Position numbers and translations under genes: made by a program. This document shows positions 10,230 to 20,663 of a stretch of 64,000 nucleotides of DNA, one piece after another. A model generated the notes under the pieces. It was not told where the DNA came from. It made no database searches and saw only the letters and a program-made list of their open reading frames with translations. Source of the DNA: Sphingosinicella soli (GTDB lineage: Bacteria; Pseudomonadota; Alphaproteobacteria; Sphingomonadales; Sphingomonadaceae); contig NZ_JACHNZ010000022.1 of assembly GCF_014199685.1 (NCBI RefSeq), positions 1 to 64,000 of the forward strand, given 5' to 3'. Every line of letters begins with the position of its first letter. The first letter of the stretch is position 1.

Positions 10230-10721
10230 TTATTGGGGCGGCATGCCCTGTTCGAGCGCTTCGCGCGGGGCCACTTCGAGGAGTTCGACGTCGAATTCGA
10301 GCGTCGCGTTCGGCGGGATGACGCCGCCTGCGCCTTCGGGGCCGTAAGCGAGCTGCGGGGGGATGCGGAAGCGGTACTTCGAGCCCTTCGACATCAGCTG
10401 GATGCCTTCCTGCCAACCGGGAATGACGGCATTCACCGGGAAGGCGGCGGGCTGACCGCGATCGTAGCTCGAATCGAACTTCGTGCCGTCGAGCAGGCGG
10501 CCTTCATAATGCACGAGCACCACATCGTCGGCCGTGGGCTTCTGCCCTTCGGCCTCTCGAATCACTTCGTACATCAGGCCTGAGGCTGTCGTCTGCATAT
10601 TGGAAGATACCGCGAATTTCTGGGTTCCGGCCCATGCGAGCGCGCCCATGCCGACGAGAAGAACCGCGATGAGCAGAACCCAACGGCCAAGGCCGCCATC
10701 GCGCGTCGCTACAGTCGCCAT
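10230..10721 (-). CDS. FKBP-type peptidyl-prolyl isomerase, membrane-anchored
   Basis: Accelerates proline isomerisation, probably in the periplasm. The 163 residues have one N-terminal hydrophobic segment (LLIAVLLVGMGALAWAG, about 16-32) that may anchor it. The FKBP domain follows from about 55: VLVHYEGRLLDGTKFDSSYDR, FPVNAVIPGWQEG, YRFRIPPQLAYG, IPPNATLEFDVEL. All core active-site aromatic and Asp positions look present. It sits downstream of rpsU on the same strand with 63 bases between. Confidence 0.93.
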   Translation of the reverse strand: MATVATRDGGLGRWVLLIAVLLVGMGALAWAGTQKFAVSSNMQTTASGLMYEVIREAEGQKPTADDVVLVHYEGRLLDGTKFDSSYDRGQPAAFPVNAVIPGWQEGIQLMSKGSKYRFRIPPQLAYGPEGAGGVIPPNATLEFDVELLEVAPREALEQGMPPQ

Positions 10722-10784
10722 CAGCGCACACTCCAGAACCGAAACCTGAACAAAATCGACCCTCTGGCGGGGCCGAAGGACAGC

Positions 10785-10991
10785 CTAGCGGACGCCGTCG
10801 CGCTCGGCGCGCTTGCGTTCCAGCTTGCGGGCGCGGCGGATGGCGGCAGCCTTCTCGCGGGCGCGCTTCTCTGAAGGCTTCTCGTAATGACGACGCAGCT
10901 TCATCTCGCGGTAGACGCCTTCGCGCTGCAGCTTTTTCTTGAGCGCGCGCAGGGCCTGATCGACATTGTTGTCGCGAACGATGATTTGCAT
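10785..10991 (-). CDS. rpsU: 30S ribosomal protein S21
   Basis: Small basic ribosomal protein (68 residues) needed for initiation on natural mRNAs. It starts [20 protein letters not shown] and continues with the [21 protein letters not shown] signature and an Arg/Lys-rich tail. The longer open frame upstream (to 11057) is leader, not protein. A terminator-like hairpin lies in that leader. Confidence 0.97.
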   Translation of the reverse strand: MQIIVRDNNVDQALRALKKKLQREGVYREMKLRRHYEKPSEKRAREKAAAIRRARKLERKRAERDGVR

Positions 10992-11029
10992 GCGGCCGTC
11001 TACTCCAATCCAGTTTTGCCGTCCGTCCG

Positions 11030-11067
11030 GCACAATAAAACAAGCCGCCGGAGGCAAGCCTCGGCGG
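11030..11067 (-). promoter_or_regulatory. terminator-like hairpin in the rpsU leader
   Basis: On the minus strand CCGCCGAGGC pairs with GCCTCCGGCGG (plus-strand 11046-11067, one bulged base), followed by TTGTTTTATT. It lies roughly 40-75 bases before rpsU, and no minus-strand gene ends here. It could be an attenuator or ribosomal-protein leader, or the end of an unannotated transcript. Confidence 0.5.
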
Positions 11068-11145
11068 AAAGAGCGGGCGATCTAACAGATTCGCACCCAT
11101 GCAGCAAGGGCTGACGCATGGCCAAGGCTGGTGTATCACGCACGT

Positions 11146-11814
11146 ATGACCGACGCCACCACGCCCGCAGACATGACACTCGACGAGCTTCGCCCCGTGC
11201 TGATCGAAGCGCTGTTGCCCAACGTGGCCTTCGACGGCTGGAGCGAGACGGCGCTCGACGCTGCGGCGATCACCGTCGGCATCCCCGCGGATCGCGCGAG
11301 GCTGGTGTTTTCCGGCGGCGCGGCCGACATGATCGATGCGTGGATCCAAAAGGCCGATCGCGACATGGCGACCGAACTGGAGCGGCGCGGCGGCGGCACC
11401 CTGAAAATCCGCGACCGTATCACGACCGCAATCCGCATCCGCATCGAACAGGCGCGCCCGCACAAGGAAGCCGTTCGCCGCGCGCTCGCCGTGCTCGCGC
11501 AGCCGCAGCACGCCGCGTTCTCCGCGCGCACGCTCTGGCGCAGCGCGGACGCGATGTGGCGCGCCGCAGGGGATTCCGCGACCGATTTCAACTATTACAC
11601 CAAGCGCATGTCGCTCGGCGCCGTGTACGCCGCAACGCTGCTGTTCTGGCTGCAGGACGAGAGCGAGAACGATACGGAGACGTTCGCCTTCCTCGACCGG
11701 CGGATCGAAACAATCATGCAGGTGGAAAAGATGAAGGCGCGCTTCCGCGAACAGGCGAGCCACCGTCCGCGCCTTTCCCGCTTCCTCGGTCGACTGCGAT
11801 ATCCTGTCGCCTAG
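11146..11814 (+). CDS. COQ9 family ubiquinone biosynthesis protein
   Basis: The 222-residue protein belongs to the COQ9 family, a TetR-like fold that binds lipid and helps ubiquinone synthesis. Recognisable segments are LDELRPVLIEALLPNVAFDGWSE, LVFSGGAADMIDAW, and the conserved DFNYYTKRMSLGAVYAAT followed by FLDRRIETIMQVEK. No TetR DNA-binding role is suggested. I start at MTDATTPADM; an earlier in-frame Met at 11131 is possible. It is divergent from rpsU. Confidence 0.88.
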   Translation: MTDATTPADMTLDELRPVLIEALLPNVAFDGWSETALDAAAITVGIPADRARLVFSGGAADMIDAWIQKADRDMATELERRGGGTLKIRDRITTAIRIRIEQARPHKEAVRRALAVLAQPQHAAFSARTLWRSADAMWRAAGDSATDFNYYTKRMSLGAVYAATLLFWLQDESENDTETFAFLDRRIETIMQVEKMKARFREQASHRPRLSRFLGRLRYPVA

Positions 11815-11831
11815 CCAAGACCGAATGAACA

Positions 11832-11847
11832 TGATAATCGCTCGCAA
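11832..11847 (+). promoter_or_regulatory. candidate Fur box before feoAB
   Basis: TGATAATCGCTCGCAA differs at two of sixteen positions from the Fur-type half-site pattern TGATAATCATTCGCAA. It lies about 25 bases before feoA. Iron-repressed expression is the natural reading. The match is by eye. Confidence 0.6.
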
Positions 11848-11871
11848 CAATACGGGCAGATCAGGGTGTTC

Positions 11872-12138
11872 ATGCGGATCGAAGATCTCAAGGCCGGGCA
11901 GACCGCCAGTGTCGTCACCATCAGGGAAACCGGGGCAGATGCCGCCGAATCGGTGCGGCTTCGCGAGATGGGCTTCGATGAAGGCGTCGAGATCGAGCTT
12001 TTGCACCGCGGGCTGATCGGCGGCTGCCCCATCGCTCTGCGCGTCGGCAGCAATGTCATCGCCCTGCGCAAGGCCGCCACGCGACTGCTGGATGTTCGCC
12101 TTGTCACGTCTGACATACAGGCCGAGGCCGCCGAATGA
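11872..12138 (+). CDS. feoA: ferrous iron transport protein A
   Basis: Small cytoplasmic SH3-like protein (88 residues) that partners FeoB in Fe(II) uptake. It contains LRLREMGF-type core text (VRLREMGFDEGVEIELLHRG) and GGCPIALRVGSNVIALRK. ATG 11872 follows CAGGG; GTG 11866 is an alternative. Its stop overlaps the feoB start (ATGA). A candidate Fur box lies just upstream. Confidence 0.95.
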   Translation: MRIEDLKAGQTASVVTIRETGADAAESVRLREMGFDEGVEIELLHRGLIGGCPIALRVGSNVIALRKAATRLLDVRLVTSDIQAEAAE

Positions 12139-13988
12139 GCGCAGCCATCGCGGCGCCGATGGTGGCGCTGGTCGGGAACCCCAACGCCGGCAAGACATCG
12201 CTTTTCAACGCGCTGACCGGCGCGCGGCAGAAGGTCGGCAATTATCCGGGCGTCACCGTGGAGCGCAAGGCCGGCTCCATGCAGCTTCCCGGCGGCACGC
12301 ATGTCGAGATCGTCGATCTGCCGGGAACGTACAGCCTGAGCCCCCACTCCCCCGACGAGCAGGTCACGCGCGACGTGCTGATGGGCGAGCACGGCATCGA
12401 GCGGGCGCCCGATGCGATCATCTGCGTGGTGGACGCCACCAACCTGCGCAACCACCTGCGGTTCGTTCTGGAACTGGCGCAGCTCGGACGGCCGATGGTG
12501 GTCGCGCTCAACATGATCGACCTTGCGGACCGCGACGGCACGAAAATCGACACGGCACGGCTTTCAGCGCTGCTGGGTCTCCCCGTCGTGCCGACCGTGG
12601 CGGTACGGCGGCGCGGGCTTGTCGATCTGGGGCAGGAAACCGCCGCCATGTTGACGCGCGAGGCCGTGCATGCGGGACCGGGCGCGGATATCCGCGCGCT
12701 GCAGCACGAGGCGCAGCGCATCGCGGACGGCGTGACGACGCTTTCGGGCGGCGCCGGGGCCGCGACGCGGCGTATCGACACCATCGCGCTTCATCCCGTG
12801 TTCGGGCCGCTGATCCTCGCCGCGCTGCTGTTCATCATGTTTCAGGCGGTGTTCGCATGGGCCGAAGCGCCGATGACGTGGATCGAAGACGGCATCGGCG
12901 CGCTGCAGGGGGCCGCCGCAAGCGCGATTCCCGAAGGCTGGGTGCAATCGATGATCGTCGACGGCGTTCTTGCCGGAGTCGGCGGGGTTGTCGTGTTTCT
13001 GCCGCAGATCCTGATCCTGTTCGCGTTCATCCTGGTGCTCGAACAATCGGGCTACATGACGCGCGCGGCGTTCCTGATGGACCGGCTGATGGCCTATGTG
13101 GGCCTGAACGGTCGCGCCTTCATCCCCCTGCTCTCCTCCTTCGCCTGCGCGATTCCGGGCATCATGGCGACACGCAGCATCGAGGATCCGAAGGACCGGC
13201 TGACCACGATCCTGATCGCGCCGCTGATGACATGCTCGGCGCGGCTTCCGGTCTATGCGGTGATGATCGCGGCGTTCATTCCCGACGAGAGGGTCGGCTT
13301 TGCGAACCTGCAGGGCCTTGTTCTCTTCGGGCTCTATGTCTTCGGCATCGTGGGCGCGATGGTTGCCGCGCTGGTGCTGCGGCGCACGGTCGCCCGCGGC
13401 GCGGCGAGCGGCTTCATGATGGAAATGCCGAAATATCAGTGGCCGGTGCTGCGCGATCTCGTCATCGGCCTGTGGCAGCGCGGCCTCGTGTTCATGAAGC
13501 GCGCGGGCGGCATCATCCTCGCTTCGACGATCCTGCTGTGGGCGTTCGCGAGCTATCCGGTGCCGCCGGAAGGTTCGGACGAATCGGCGATCGAATATTC
13601 GATCGCCGGGCGCATCGGCAGCGCGCTCGAAGTGGTGTTCGCGCCGATCGGTTTCAATCACGAAATCAGCATGACGATGCTGCCGACACTCGCCGCGCGC
13701 GAGGTCTCCGTCGCGGCGCTCGGAACGATCTACAGCCTGCAGACCGATGATGAAGACGCATTGCAGCAAAGCCTTGTCGAGCGGCTGCGCACGGCCTGGC
13801 CGCTGCCGACCGCGCTCGCCTTCCTCACGTGGGTCGTCTTCGCCCCGCAGTGCATCTCGACGCTCGCCGTGGTGAAGCGCGAGACGAACGGGTGGAAGTG
13901 GCCGCTGTTCATGTTTGCGTACCTCTTCGCTCTTGCCTATGTCATGGCCGGGATCACTTACTGGATCAGCCGGGCACTCATCGGCTGA
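12135..13988 (+). CDS. feoB: ferrous iron transport protein B (GTP-gated Fe(II) permease)
   Basis: Inner-membrane Fe(II) transporter of 617 residues. The N-terminal G domain has GNPNAGKTSLFN (G1), VGNYPGVTVE (switch I), DLPGTYSL (G3) and NMIDLAD (G4). The membrane part from about 215 holds two gate repeats, seen as PLLSSFACAIPG with CSARLPVY and the later MLPTLAAREVSVAALG. It is shorter than the E. coli protein (about 770) but normal for alphaproteobacteria. Coupled to feoA by ATGA. Confidence 0.96.
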   Translation: MSAAIAAPMVALVGNPNAGKTSLFNALTGARQKVGNYPGVTVERKAGSMQLPGGTHVEIVDLPGTYSLSPHSPDEQVTRDVLMGEHGIERAPDAIICVVDATNLRNHLRFVLELAQLGRPMVVALNMIDLADRDGTKIDTARLSALLGLPVVPTVAVRRRGLVDLGQETAAMLTREAVHAGPGADIRALQHEAQRIADGVTTLSGGAGAATRRIDTIALHPVFGPLILAALLFIMFQAVFAWAEAPMTWIEDGIGALQGAAASAIPEGWVQSMIVDGVLAGVGGVVVFLPQILILFAFILVLEQSGYMTRAAFLMDRLMAYVGLNGRAFIPLLSSFACAIPGIMATRSIEDPKDRLTTILIAPLMTCSARLPVYAVMIAAFIPDERVGFANLQGLVLFGLYVFGIVGAMVAALVLRRTVARGAASGFMMEMPKYQWPVLRDLVIGLWQRGLVFMKRAGGIILASTILLWAFASYPVPPEGSDESAIEYSIAGRIGSALEVVFAPIGFNHEISMTMLPTLAAREVSVAALGTIYSLQTDDEDALQQSLVERLRTAWPLPTALAFLTWVVFAPQCISTLAVVKRETNGWKWPLFMFAYLFALAYVMAGITYWISRALIG

Positions 13989-14009
13989 TCTCCACGACAA
14001 GGGAAAAGC

Positions 14010-14507
14010 ATGGCGGGCAGCGTCAACAAGGTCATACTGATCGGCAATCTCGGCGCGGACCCGGAAACGCGCACAATGGGCAGCGGCGGCAAGGTCGTGA
14101 ACATGCGCATCGCCACCTCCGAAAACTGGACGGACAAGGCGAGCGGCGAACGGCGCGAGAAGACCGAGTGGCATACGGTCGTGATCTTCAACGAAAACAT
14201 CGCGCGCGTTGCCGAGCAGTATCTGCGCAAAGGCAGCAAGGTTTACATCGAGGGCCAGCTCCAGACGCGCAAGTGGCAGGACCAGTCGGGCGCGGACCGC
14301 TACAGCACCGAGGTCGTGCTCCAGCGTTATCGCGGCGAACTGACGCTGCTCGACGGCCGCAGTGAAGGCGGCGGCGGTGGTGGCGGCGGCGGCAATTTCG
14401 GCGGCGGCGCGGGCAATGGCGGCAGCAGTGGCGGTGGCGGTGGCGGATCGCGCCAGGGCAGCCGACCGAGCTTCGACGACGATCTCGACGACGACGTGCC
14501 GTTCTGA
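14010..14507 (+). CDS. ssb: single-stranded DNA-binding protein
   Basis: Coats ssDNA in replication and repair. The 165 residues consist of an OB fold (1-110: [53 protein letters not shown]), a linker that is almost pure glycine (about 123-150), and the acidic interaction tip [10 protein letters not shown]. Typical alphaproteobacterial Ssb. It is followed by a strong terminator. Confidence 0.97.
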   Translation: MAGSVNKVILIGNLGADPETRTMGSGGKVVNMRIATSENWTDKASGERREKTEWHTVVIFNENIARVAEQYLRKGSKVYIEGQLQTRKWQDQSGADRYSTEVVLQRYRGELTLLDGRSEGGGGGGGGGNFGGGAGNGGSSGGGGGGSRQGSRPSFDDDLDDDVPF

Positions 14508-14553
14508 TCGGGCCTTTCGCCACGGCACGGCTGTCGGCGGGGTTTACAGTTTG

Positions 14554-14580
14554 AAAGGGCGTCCGTGCGGGCGCCCTTTT
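14554..14580 (+). terminator. intrinsic terminator after ssb
   Basis: AAAGGGCG (14554-14561) pairs with CGCCCTTT (14572-14579), followed by TTTC. Confidence 0.85.
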
Positions 14581-14710
14581 CATTAACTATCCAAGGGATT
14601 GGCGCCGCTTGCGGATGGTATGCGGCAGCATTTCCGGCACGCCGCTTGCAATGCAGCCCATGTGGGCAACGGCTCTCGTCCACACCAGAGTCCCAGATCT
14701 CTGATCTCAT

Positions 14711-14749
14711 GCAAGACCGGGAGCCAGCCTTCCGGTCTTGCACTTCTTT
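14711..14749 (+). terminator. hairpin/terminator between ssb and the DUF177 gene
   Basis: GCAAGACCGG (14711-14720) and CCGGTCTTGC (14732-14741) form a perfect 10-base stem with an 11-base loop, followed by ACTTCTTTT on the plus strand. It sits next to the 3' end of the minus-strand DUF177 gene. The rest of 14581-14710 shows no gene. Confidence 0.65.
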
Positions 14750-15280
14750 TCAGCGATTGCGCTTGAGCACCGCGAACGGGTTTGCATTGGCCTTTTCAGC
14801 GGATTCGCGCGCGGCGGCCTCTTCCTCGCTCAGGAGTTTTCTGCGCGCCGCCGCCACGGCGTCCGTATCCGCGCGGGGATAGGGATCGAGCGCGAGGCCG
14901 AACGTCTGCGAGGCGGCCTCTCCGATATCGATGCTGCGGCCTTCGATGGGGAGCACGTCGCAGTCCGCCTGACGAAGCTCGACCTCCTCACCCTCCTGCC
15001 CGACGTCGTGCAGGAAAAGCAGCTCGACCGGCTCGTCGATCCGTGCCGGAACGTCCTCTCCCGACGTGGCGCAGGCCTGCACCGCTTCGGCTTCGACACG
15101 CCCCTTCACCCGCACGCCGCCGGGCGTCGGTGTCGCCGTCAGGTCCGCTTCAAGCCGATCGAGTGACAGCAGATCGAAGCGCGCGGCGAGCGCGGCGCGC
15201 TCCTGGGGAGTCGCCGTGATACGGCGCTCGACCCCCGCGCCGATCTCGTCGAGCGCCAGCATGCGCATGAACTCGCTCAT
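14750..15280 (-). CDS. DUF177 (YceD-like) protein
   Basis: About 176 residues, DUF177 family. In other bacteria YceD-like proteins lie next to rpmF and are linked to 23S rRNA/ribosome assembly; the alphaproteobacterial version is uncharacterised. Visible motifs are PVELLFLHDVGQEGEEVEL, a QADCDVLPIEGRSIDIGE segment and the tail NPFAVLKR. The start MSEFMRMLALDE overlaps the stop of the CBP3-like gene by 4 bases. It lacks the CxxC pairs seen in some family members. Confidence 0.85.
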   Translation of the reverse strand: MSEFMRMLALDEIGAGVERRITATPQERAALAARFDLLSLDRLEADLTATPTPGGVRVKGRVEAEAVQACATSGEDVPARIDEPVELLFLHDVGQEGEEVELRQADCDVLPIEGRSIDIGEAASQTFGLALDPYPRADTDAVAAARRKLLSEEEAAARESAEKANANPFAVLKRNR

Positions 15281-15825
15281 CCCCGATTCTCCGCCAGAAT
15301 CTCCGCCAGAATCTCCGAAAGCGGACGCGCGACAAGGCGCGCCCATTCGTCGCGCACGTTTTGCTCAAGCCGATCCAGCCTGTCCGTCGCGACATCCTCG
15401 CCGCGCAGCAGATTGCGGGCAAGCGCCGCGCGCAGCAGCGCCGGATCTGCATCCGCCGCAAGCGCATCGCGATAGCTGCCGAGCCGTCCGCCGAGCGCCT
15501 GCATGGCATGGCCCATGTGCTTGCCGATCACCATGTCGCCCACACCGATCTCGCGGAAGCTGCCGTCCATGTCGGCCGCAAAACGCTCGACGAGCAGGCT
15601 GGAAAGCGCACGCGCGCGCGGATCGGCTTCGTCGCGTTCCAGGCGCACCAGCATCAGCGAGAGCGCAAGAATGACCATGTCGAAGCGGCCGTCGACACTG
15701 TCGGGCACGCCCCCTGATTCATACCAGTCCGGACGCCGTGCGATCCCGACAAGGTCGTCGTAAAGCACCGCAGCGCGGACCTCTCCATCGCGGGCGGAGC
15801 GCCGCCTTTGCAGCCATTTCAACAT
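15277..15825 (-). CDS. ubiquinol-cytochrome c chaperone (CBP3/UQCC1 family)
   Basis: 182 residues. The family helps cytochrome b/bc1 assembly in mitochondria and is common in alphaproteobacteria. Recognisable text includes RFDMVILALSLMLVRLE, LVERFAADMDGSFREIGVGDMVIGKHM and a helical C-terminal half. It is first in a two-gene operon with the DUF177 gene and divergent from bamE, leaving about 140 bases for both promoters. The bacterial role is inferred from the mitochondrial homologue. Confidence 0.9.
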   Translation of the reverse strand: MLKWLQRRRSARDGEVRAAVLYDDLVGIARRPDWYESGGVPDSVDGRFDMVILALSLMLVRLERDEADPRARALSSLLVERFAADMDGSFREIGVGDMVIGKHMGHAMQALGGRLGSYRDALAADADPALLRAALARNLLRGEDVATDRLDRLEQNVRDEWARLVARPLSEILAEILAENRG

Positions 15826-15966
15826 CGTTCAGTCCTGTTTCATCGTGTGCGCGCTAGCGAAGGGGCGTGGCTCCAGCTTGCGGGGCCGCTGCAACATGCA
15901 TATTGAGTGGCAACGCCGCGAGGTCAATGCGCGGAGGTCGGGATCAGTCCAGGGTCAGGAGTATCC

Positions 15967-16425
15967 ATGTCGGTGAAACGGGTTGTCGGAACGCTTGCGA
16001 TCGTCGTCGCGCTCGGCGCATGCACGCGGATTACCGACCGGCAGGGCTTTCTGGCGGATCAGGAGCTGATCGCCGCGATCTCGCCGGGGGTTGATAACCG
16101 TGCCTCGGTGGAAAAAACGCTCGGGCGCCCGACCTTCATTTCCAAGTGGGACGAGAACAGCTGGTATTACGTCGCCCGCACGACGAGCCAGCTTGCATTC
16201 CTGCCGTCGAAGCCGACGTCGCAGGACATGCTGAAGATCACCTTCGATAGCGCCGGCAACGTGACCGGCGTGAACCGCGACCAGACGCTCGATCAGATCG
16301 TTCAGGTGATGCCGTCGGGCGACAAGACGCCGGTTTACGGCCGCGACTCGGGCTTCTTCGCGGACATCTTCGGCAACATCGGCGCGGTCGGCGCGATGAG
16401 CCCCGGCCCGAGCCGCGATCAGTAA
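15967..16425 (+). CDS. bamE: outer membrane assembly lipoprotein BamE
   Basis: Lipoprotein of the BAM beta-barrel insertion machine, 152 residues. The signal peptide ends in the lipobox LGAC (about residue 19). The BamE/SmpA fold follows, with VDNRASVEKTLGRPTF, WYYVARTT and ITFDSAGNVTGVNR. The C-terminal Gly/Ser tail is variable in the family. I start at MSVKRVVGT; the longer open frame upstream is not needed. Confidence 0.92.
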   Translation: MSVKRVVGTLAIVVALGACTRITDRQGFLADQELIAAISPGVDNRASVEKTLGRPTFISKWDENSWYYVARTTSQLAFLPSKPTSQDMLKITFDSAGNVTGVNRDQTLDQIVQVMPSGDKTPVYGRDSGFFADIFGNIGAVGAMSPGPSRDQ

Positions 16426-16453
16426 GGGTTTCCTCGACAGAGCAAAAAAAAAG

Positions 16454-16484
16454 AACCCCGCCGGATCGCTCCGGCGGGGTTTTC
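16454..16484. terminator. bidirectional terminator between bamE and hppA
   Basis: AACCCCGCCGG (16454-16464) pairs perfectly with CCGGCGGGGTT (16471-16481). A run of A precedes and T follows, so it can stop both convergent transcripts. Confidence 0.92.
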
Positions 16485-16503
16485 TATAGCGCGATGATTC
16501 GGA

Positions 16504-18591
<2,088 letters not shown>

Positions 18592-18728
18592 GAACGAACC
18601 CCTACTGCTCGCCTTACCCGCCGCTGCCGGCAGGCAGGCGTGTTTCCCCAAGTTTGACTTCTGTCGGCGCGGAGCATTGCAAATGGAATGGCAACAGGCA
18701 AGCTACGGATTTCAGACGGGAACCGCCG

Positions 18729-19685
18729 TCAGGCCCCGTGTTCGTATCCCAGTCGCGGCACCGTCACCGGCCCGCCGTCCTCGCCGATCACCGAAAACCC
18801 CTCGCCCGCCACGACGCGGCCGACATGCGTGAGCCCGAGCCGCACGGTTTCCGAAAGCGTAAAGAGCGCGGCGCGGCTTTGCGGCGGCGCCGCGATCAGG
18901 AGTTCGTAGTCGTCTCCCGAGGTCGCGGCGGCGAGACGGCCCGCGTCGCCCGGCGCAAGACGCGCGGCGGCGGCATCGGAGAGCGGAACGTCGGCAAGCG
19001 CGACCTCGATCCGCACGCCGGACGCTTTCGCCATCCGCGACGCATCGATGAGCAAACCATCCGATACGTCCATCGCCGCATGCGCGCCCGCATCCGCGAG
19101 CCCCTGCCCCATCGCGAGACGCGGCACGGGCAGCCGGTAGCGGCGCAGCAGCGCGGGATCGGCAGGCGCTTCGCCGCGCGCGATCGCGAGGCCGAGCCCG
19201 GCGTCGCCGATCGTGCCGGTGACGTACACATCATCACCGGGCCGCGCGCCCGTGCGCGACAAGGATTTCCCGCGCGGGACATGGCCCACGGCAGTGCAGC
19301 CGAGAACGGCAGAGGCGGCCCCGGTCGTGGTGTCGCCGCCGAATAGCGCGGTGTCGTATTCGGCAAGCACGCGGGCAAGACCGGATGCAAAGCGTTCGAG
19401 CCAGGCGTCGTCGGGTCGTGCGAGGCCAAGGCCGATGAGCACGCCCGCAGGTTCCGCGCCCTTCGCGGCAAGATCGGAAAGGTTCACCGCGACCAGCTTC
19501 CACGCGATGTCGGAGGGATCATCCGCGCGCAGATAGTGCACGCCTTCGGCGATCACATCGTGGGTAAGGACGAGTTCGCGGCCGATCGGGGGCGACCAGA
19601 CCGCCGCATCGTCGGCAAGACCGCGCGCGGCGGGGTGGGTCGCGATCGGGCGCAGCAGCCGCTCGATAATCTCGCCTTCGCGCAT
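18729..19685 (-). CDS. thiL: thiamine-monophosphate kinase
   Basis: Phosphorylates thiamine phosphate to the diphosphate cofactor. The 318 residues carry LADDAAVW near the N-terminus, LVLTHDVIAEGVHY, NLSDLAAKGAEPAG, LFGGDTTTG and the late MDVSDGLLIDASRMA and SGDDYELL motifs that bind ATP and Mg2+. It directly follows nusB on the same strand (12-base gap), a common arrangement with the rib genes. Confidence 0.96.
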   Translation of the reverse strand: MREGEIIERLLRPIATHPAARGLADDAAVWSPPIGRELVLTHDVIAEGVHYLRADDPSDIAWKLVAVNLSDLAAKGAEPAGVLIGLGLARPDDAWLERFASGLARVLAEYDTALFGGDTTTGAASAVLGCTAVGHVPRGKSLSRTGARPGDDVYVTGTIGDAGLGLAIARGEAPADPALLRRYRLPVPRLAMGQGLADAGAHAAMDVSDGLLIDASRMAKASGVRIEVALADVPLSDAAAARLAPGDAGRLAAATSGDDYELLIAAPPQSRAALFTLSETVRLGLTHVGRVVAGEGFSVIGEDGGPVTVPRLGYEHGA

Positions 19686-19697
19686 TTCTGCTCCAGC

Positions 19698-20174
19698 TTA
19701 GCCGCGCACGTCCTTCGCGATGCGATCGAGCAGGCCGTTCACGAATCCCGCTTCCCGCGCCTCGTAGAAGGCTTTGGCGACATCGACATATTCGCTGATC
19801 GCGGCGGCGCGCGGCACGTCGAGCCGGGCGATCAGTTCATAAACGCCGCAGCGCAGGATCTGGCGCATCGGCCGATCGAGTCGATCGAGCGTCCAGCCTT
19901 CGGCGAGCGCGCCGCTGATGCGCTCGTCGATTTCCGCCGCGCGCATGGCGACGCCCGAAACGAGATCATCGAAGAAATCCGCGTCGGCGGGCGCGAAGGT
20001 TTCGTCCTCGATGGTGCGGCCGAGCCGGTGTTCGTGGAACTCGCGCAGCAGCTTGGGGATCGTATCGCCCGACATCTCGCGCTGATAGAGCGCCTGCACG
20101 GCGGCAAGGCGCGCGGTCGCACGCGAGGGTCTCTGGGTTTTCGCCTTGGGGGAGGAGATCGGGGGGGAGGACAT
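19698..20174 (-). CDS. nusB: transcription antitermination factor NusB
   Basis: All-helical RNA-binding factor (158 residues) that pairs with NusE/S10 on boxA of rRNA operons. It shows ARLAAVQALYQREMSG, the conserved core WTLDRLDRPMRQILRCGVYEL, and the C-terminal AISEYVDVAKAFYEAREAGFVNG motif. It lies between ribH and thiL. Confidence 0.96.
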   Translation of the reverse strand: MSSPPISSPKAKTQRPSRATARLAAVQALYQREMSGDTIPKLLREFHEHRLGRTIEDETFAPADADFFDDLVSGVAMRAAEIDERISGALAEGWTLDRLDRPMRQILRCGVYELIARLDVPRAAAISEYVDVAKAFYEAREAGFVNGLLDRIAKDVRG

Positions 20175-20224
20175 GGCGCGCTATGTAGAGCCGCCGCCTC
20201 CGAAACCCAAGCGCCAAAGACAGG

Positions 20225-20644
20225 TCAGCCGAAACGGGCCTTGAGATCGAGCAGCGCGAGCGCCGCCTTCGCCGCCTCGCCGCCCTTGTCCTTCTGCTGC
20301 GGATCCGCGCGAACAAGGGCCTGCGCTTCATCCTCCACGGTGAGGATACCGTTGCCGACCGCAAGCCCGTCCATGGTCAGCGCCATCAGCCCGCGCGCGC
20401 TCTCGCCCGCCACGATTTCGAAATGATAGGTCTCGCCGCGAATGACGACGCCGATGCCGACAAACGCTTCGTAGCGGCCGGATTCCGCCGCGAGCGCAAT
20501 GGCGCCGGGAATTTCGAGCGCGCCGGGCACCGTGATTGTTTCGTGAGCGTGGCCCGCCGCCTCGATCGCGCCGCGCGCGCCCGCGAGCAGCATGTCGTTG
20601 AGATGCGAATAGAAACGGGCTTCGACGATGAGGACGCGTGCCAT
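20225..20644 (-). CDS. ribH: 6,7-dimethyl-8-ribityllumazine synthase
   Basis: Condenses dihydroxybutanone phosphate with the ribitylamino-pyrimidine. The 139 residues contain [42 protein letters not shown] (catalytic His in the H-F-E segment), and [21 protein letters not shown]. It is 20 bases after ribBX in the riboflavin gene run. Confidence 0.97.
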   Translation of the reverse strand: MARVLIVEARFYSHLNDMLLAGARGAIEAAGHAHETITVPGALEIPGAIALAAESGRYEAFVGIGVVIRGETYHFEIVAGESARGLMALTMDGLAVGNGILTVEDEAQALVRADPQQKDKGGEAAKAALALLDLKARFG

Positions 20645-20663
20645 GACAGGCCTTTCCGCAGGA

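Noticed and set aside
12564-14528. 654-codon minus-strand frame across feoB and ssb
   Set aside because: Antisense shadow; both plus-strand genes have full motifs.
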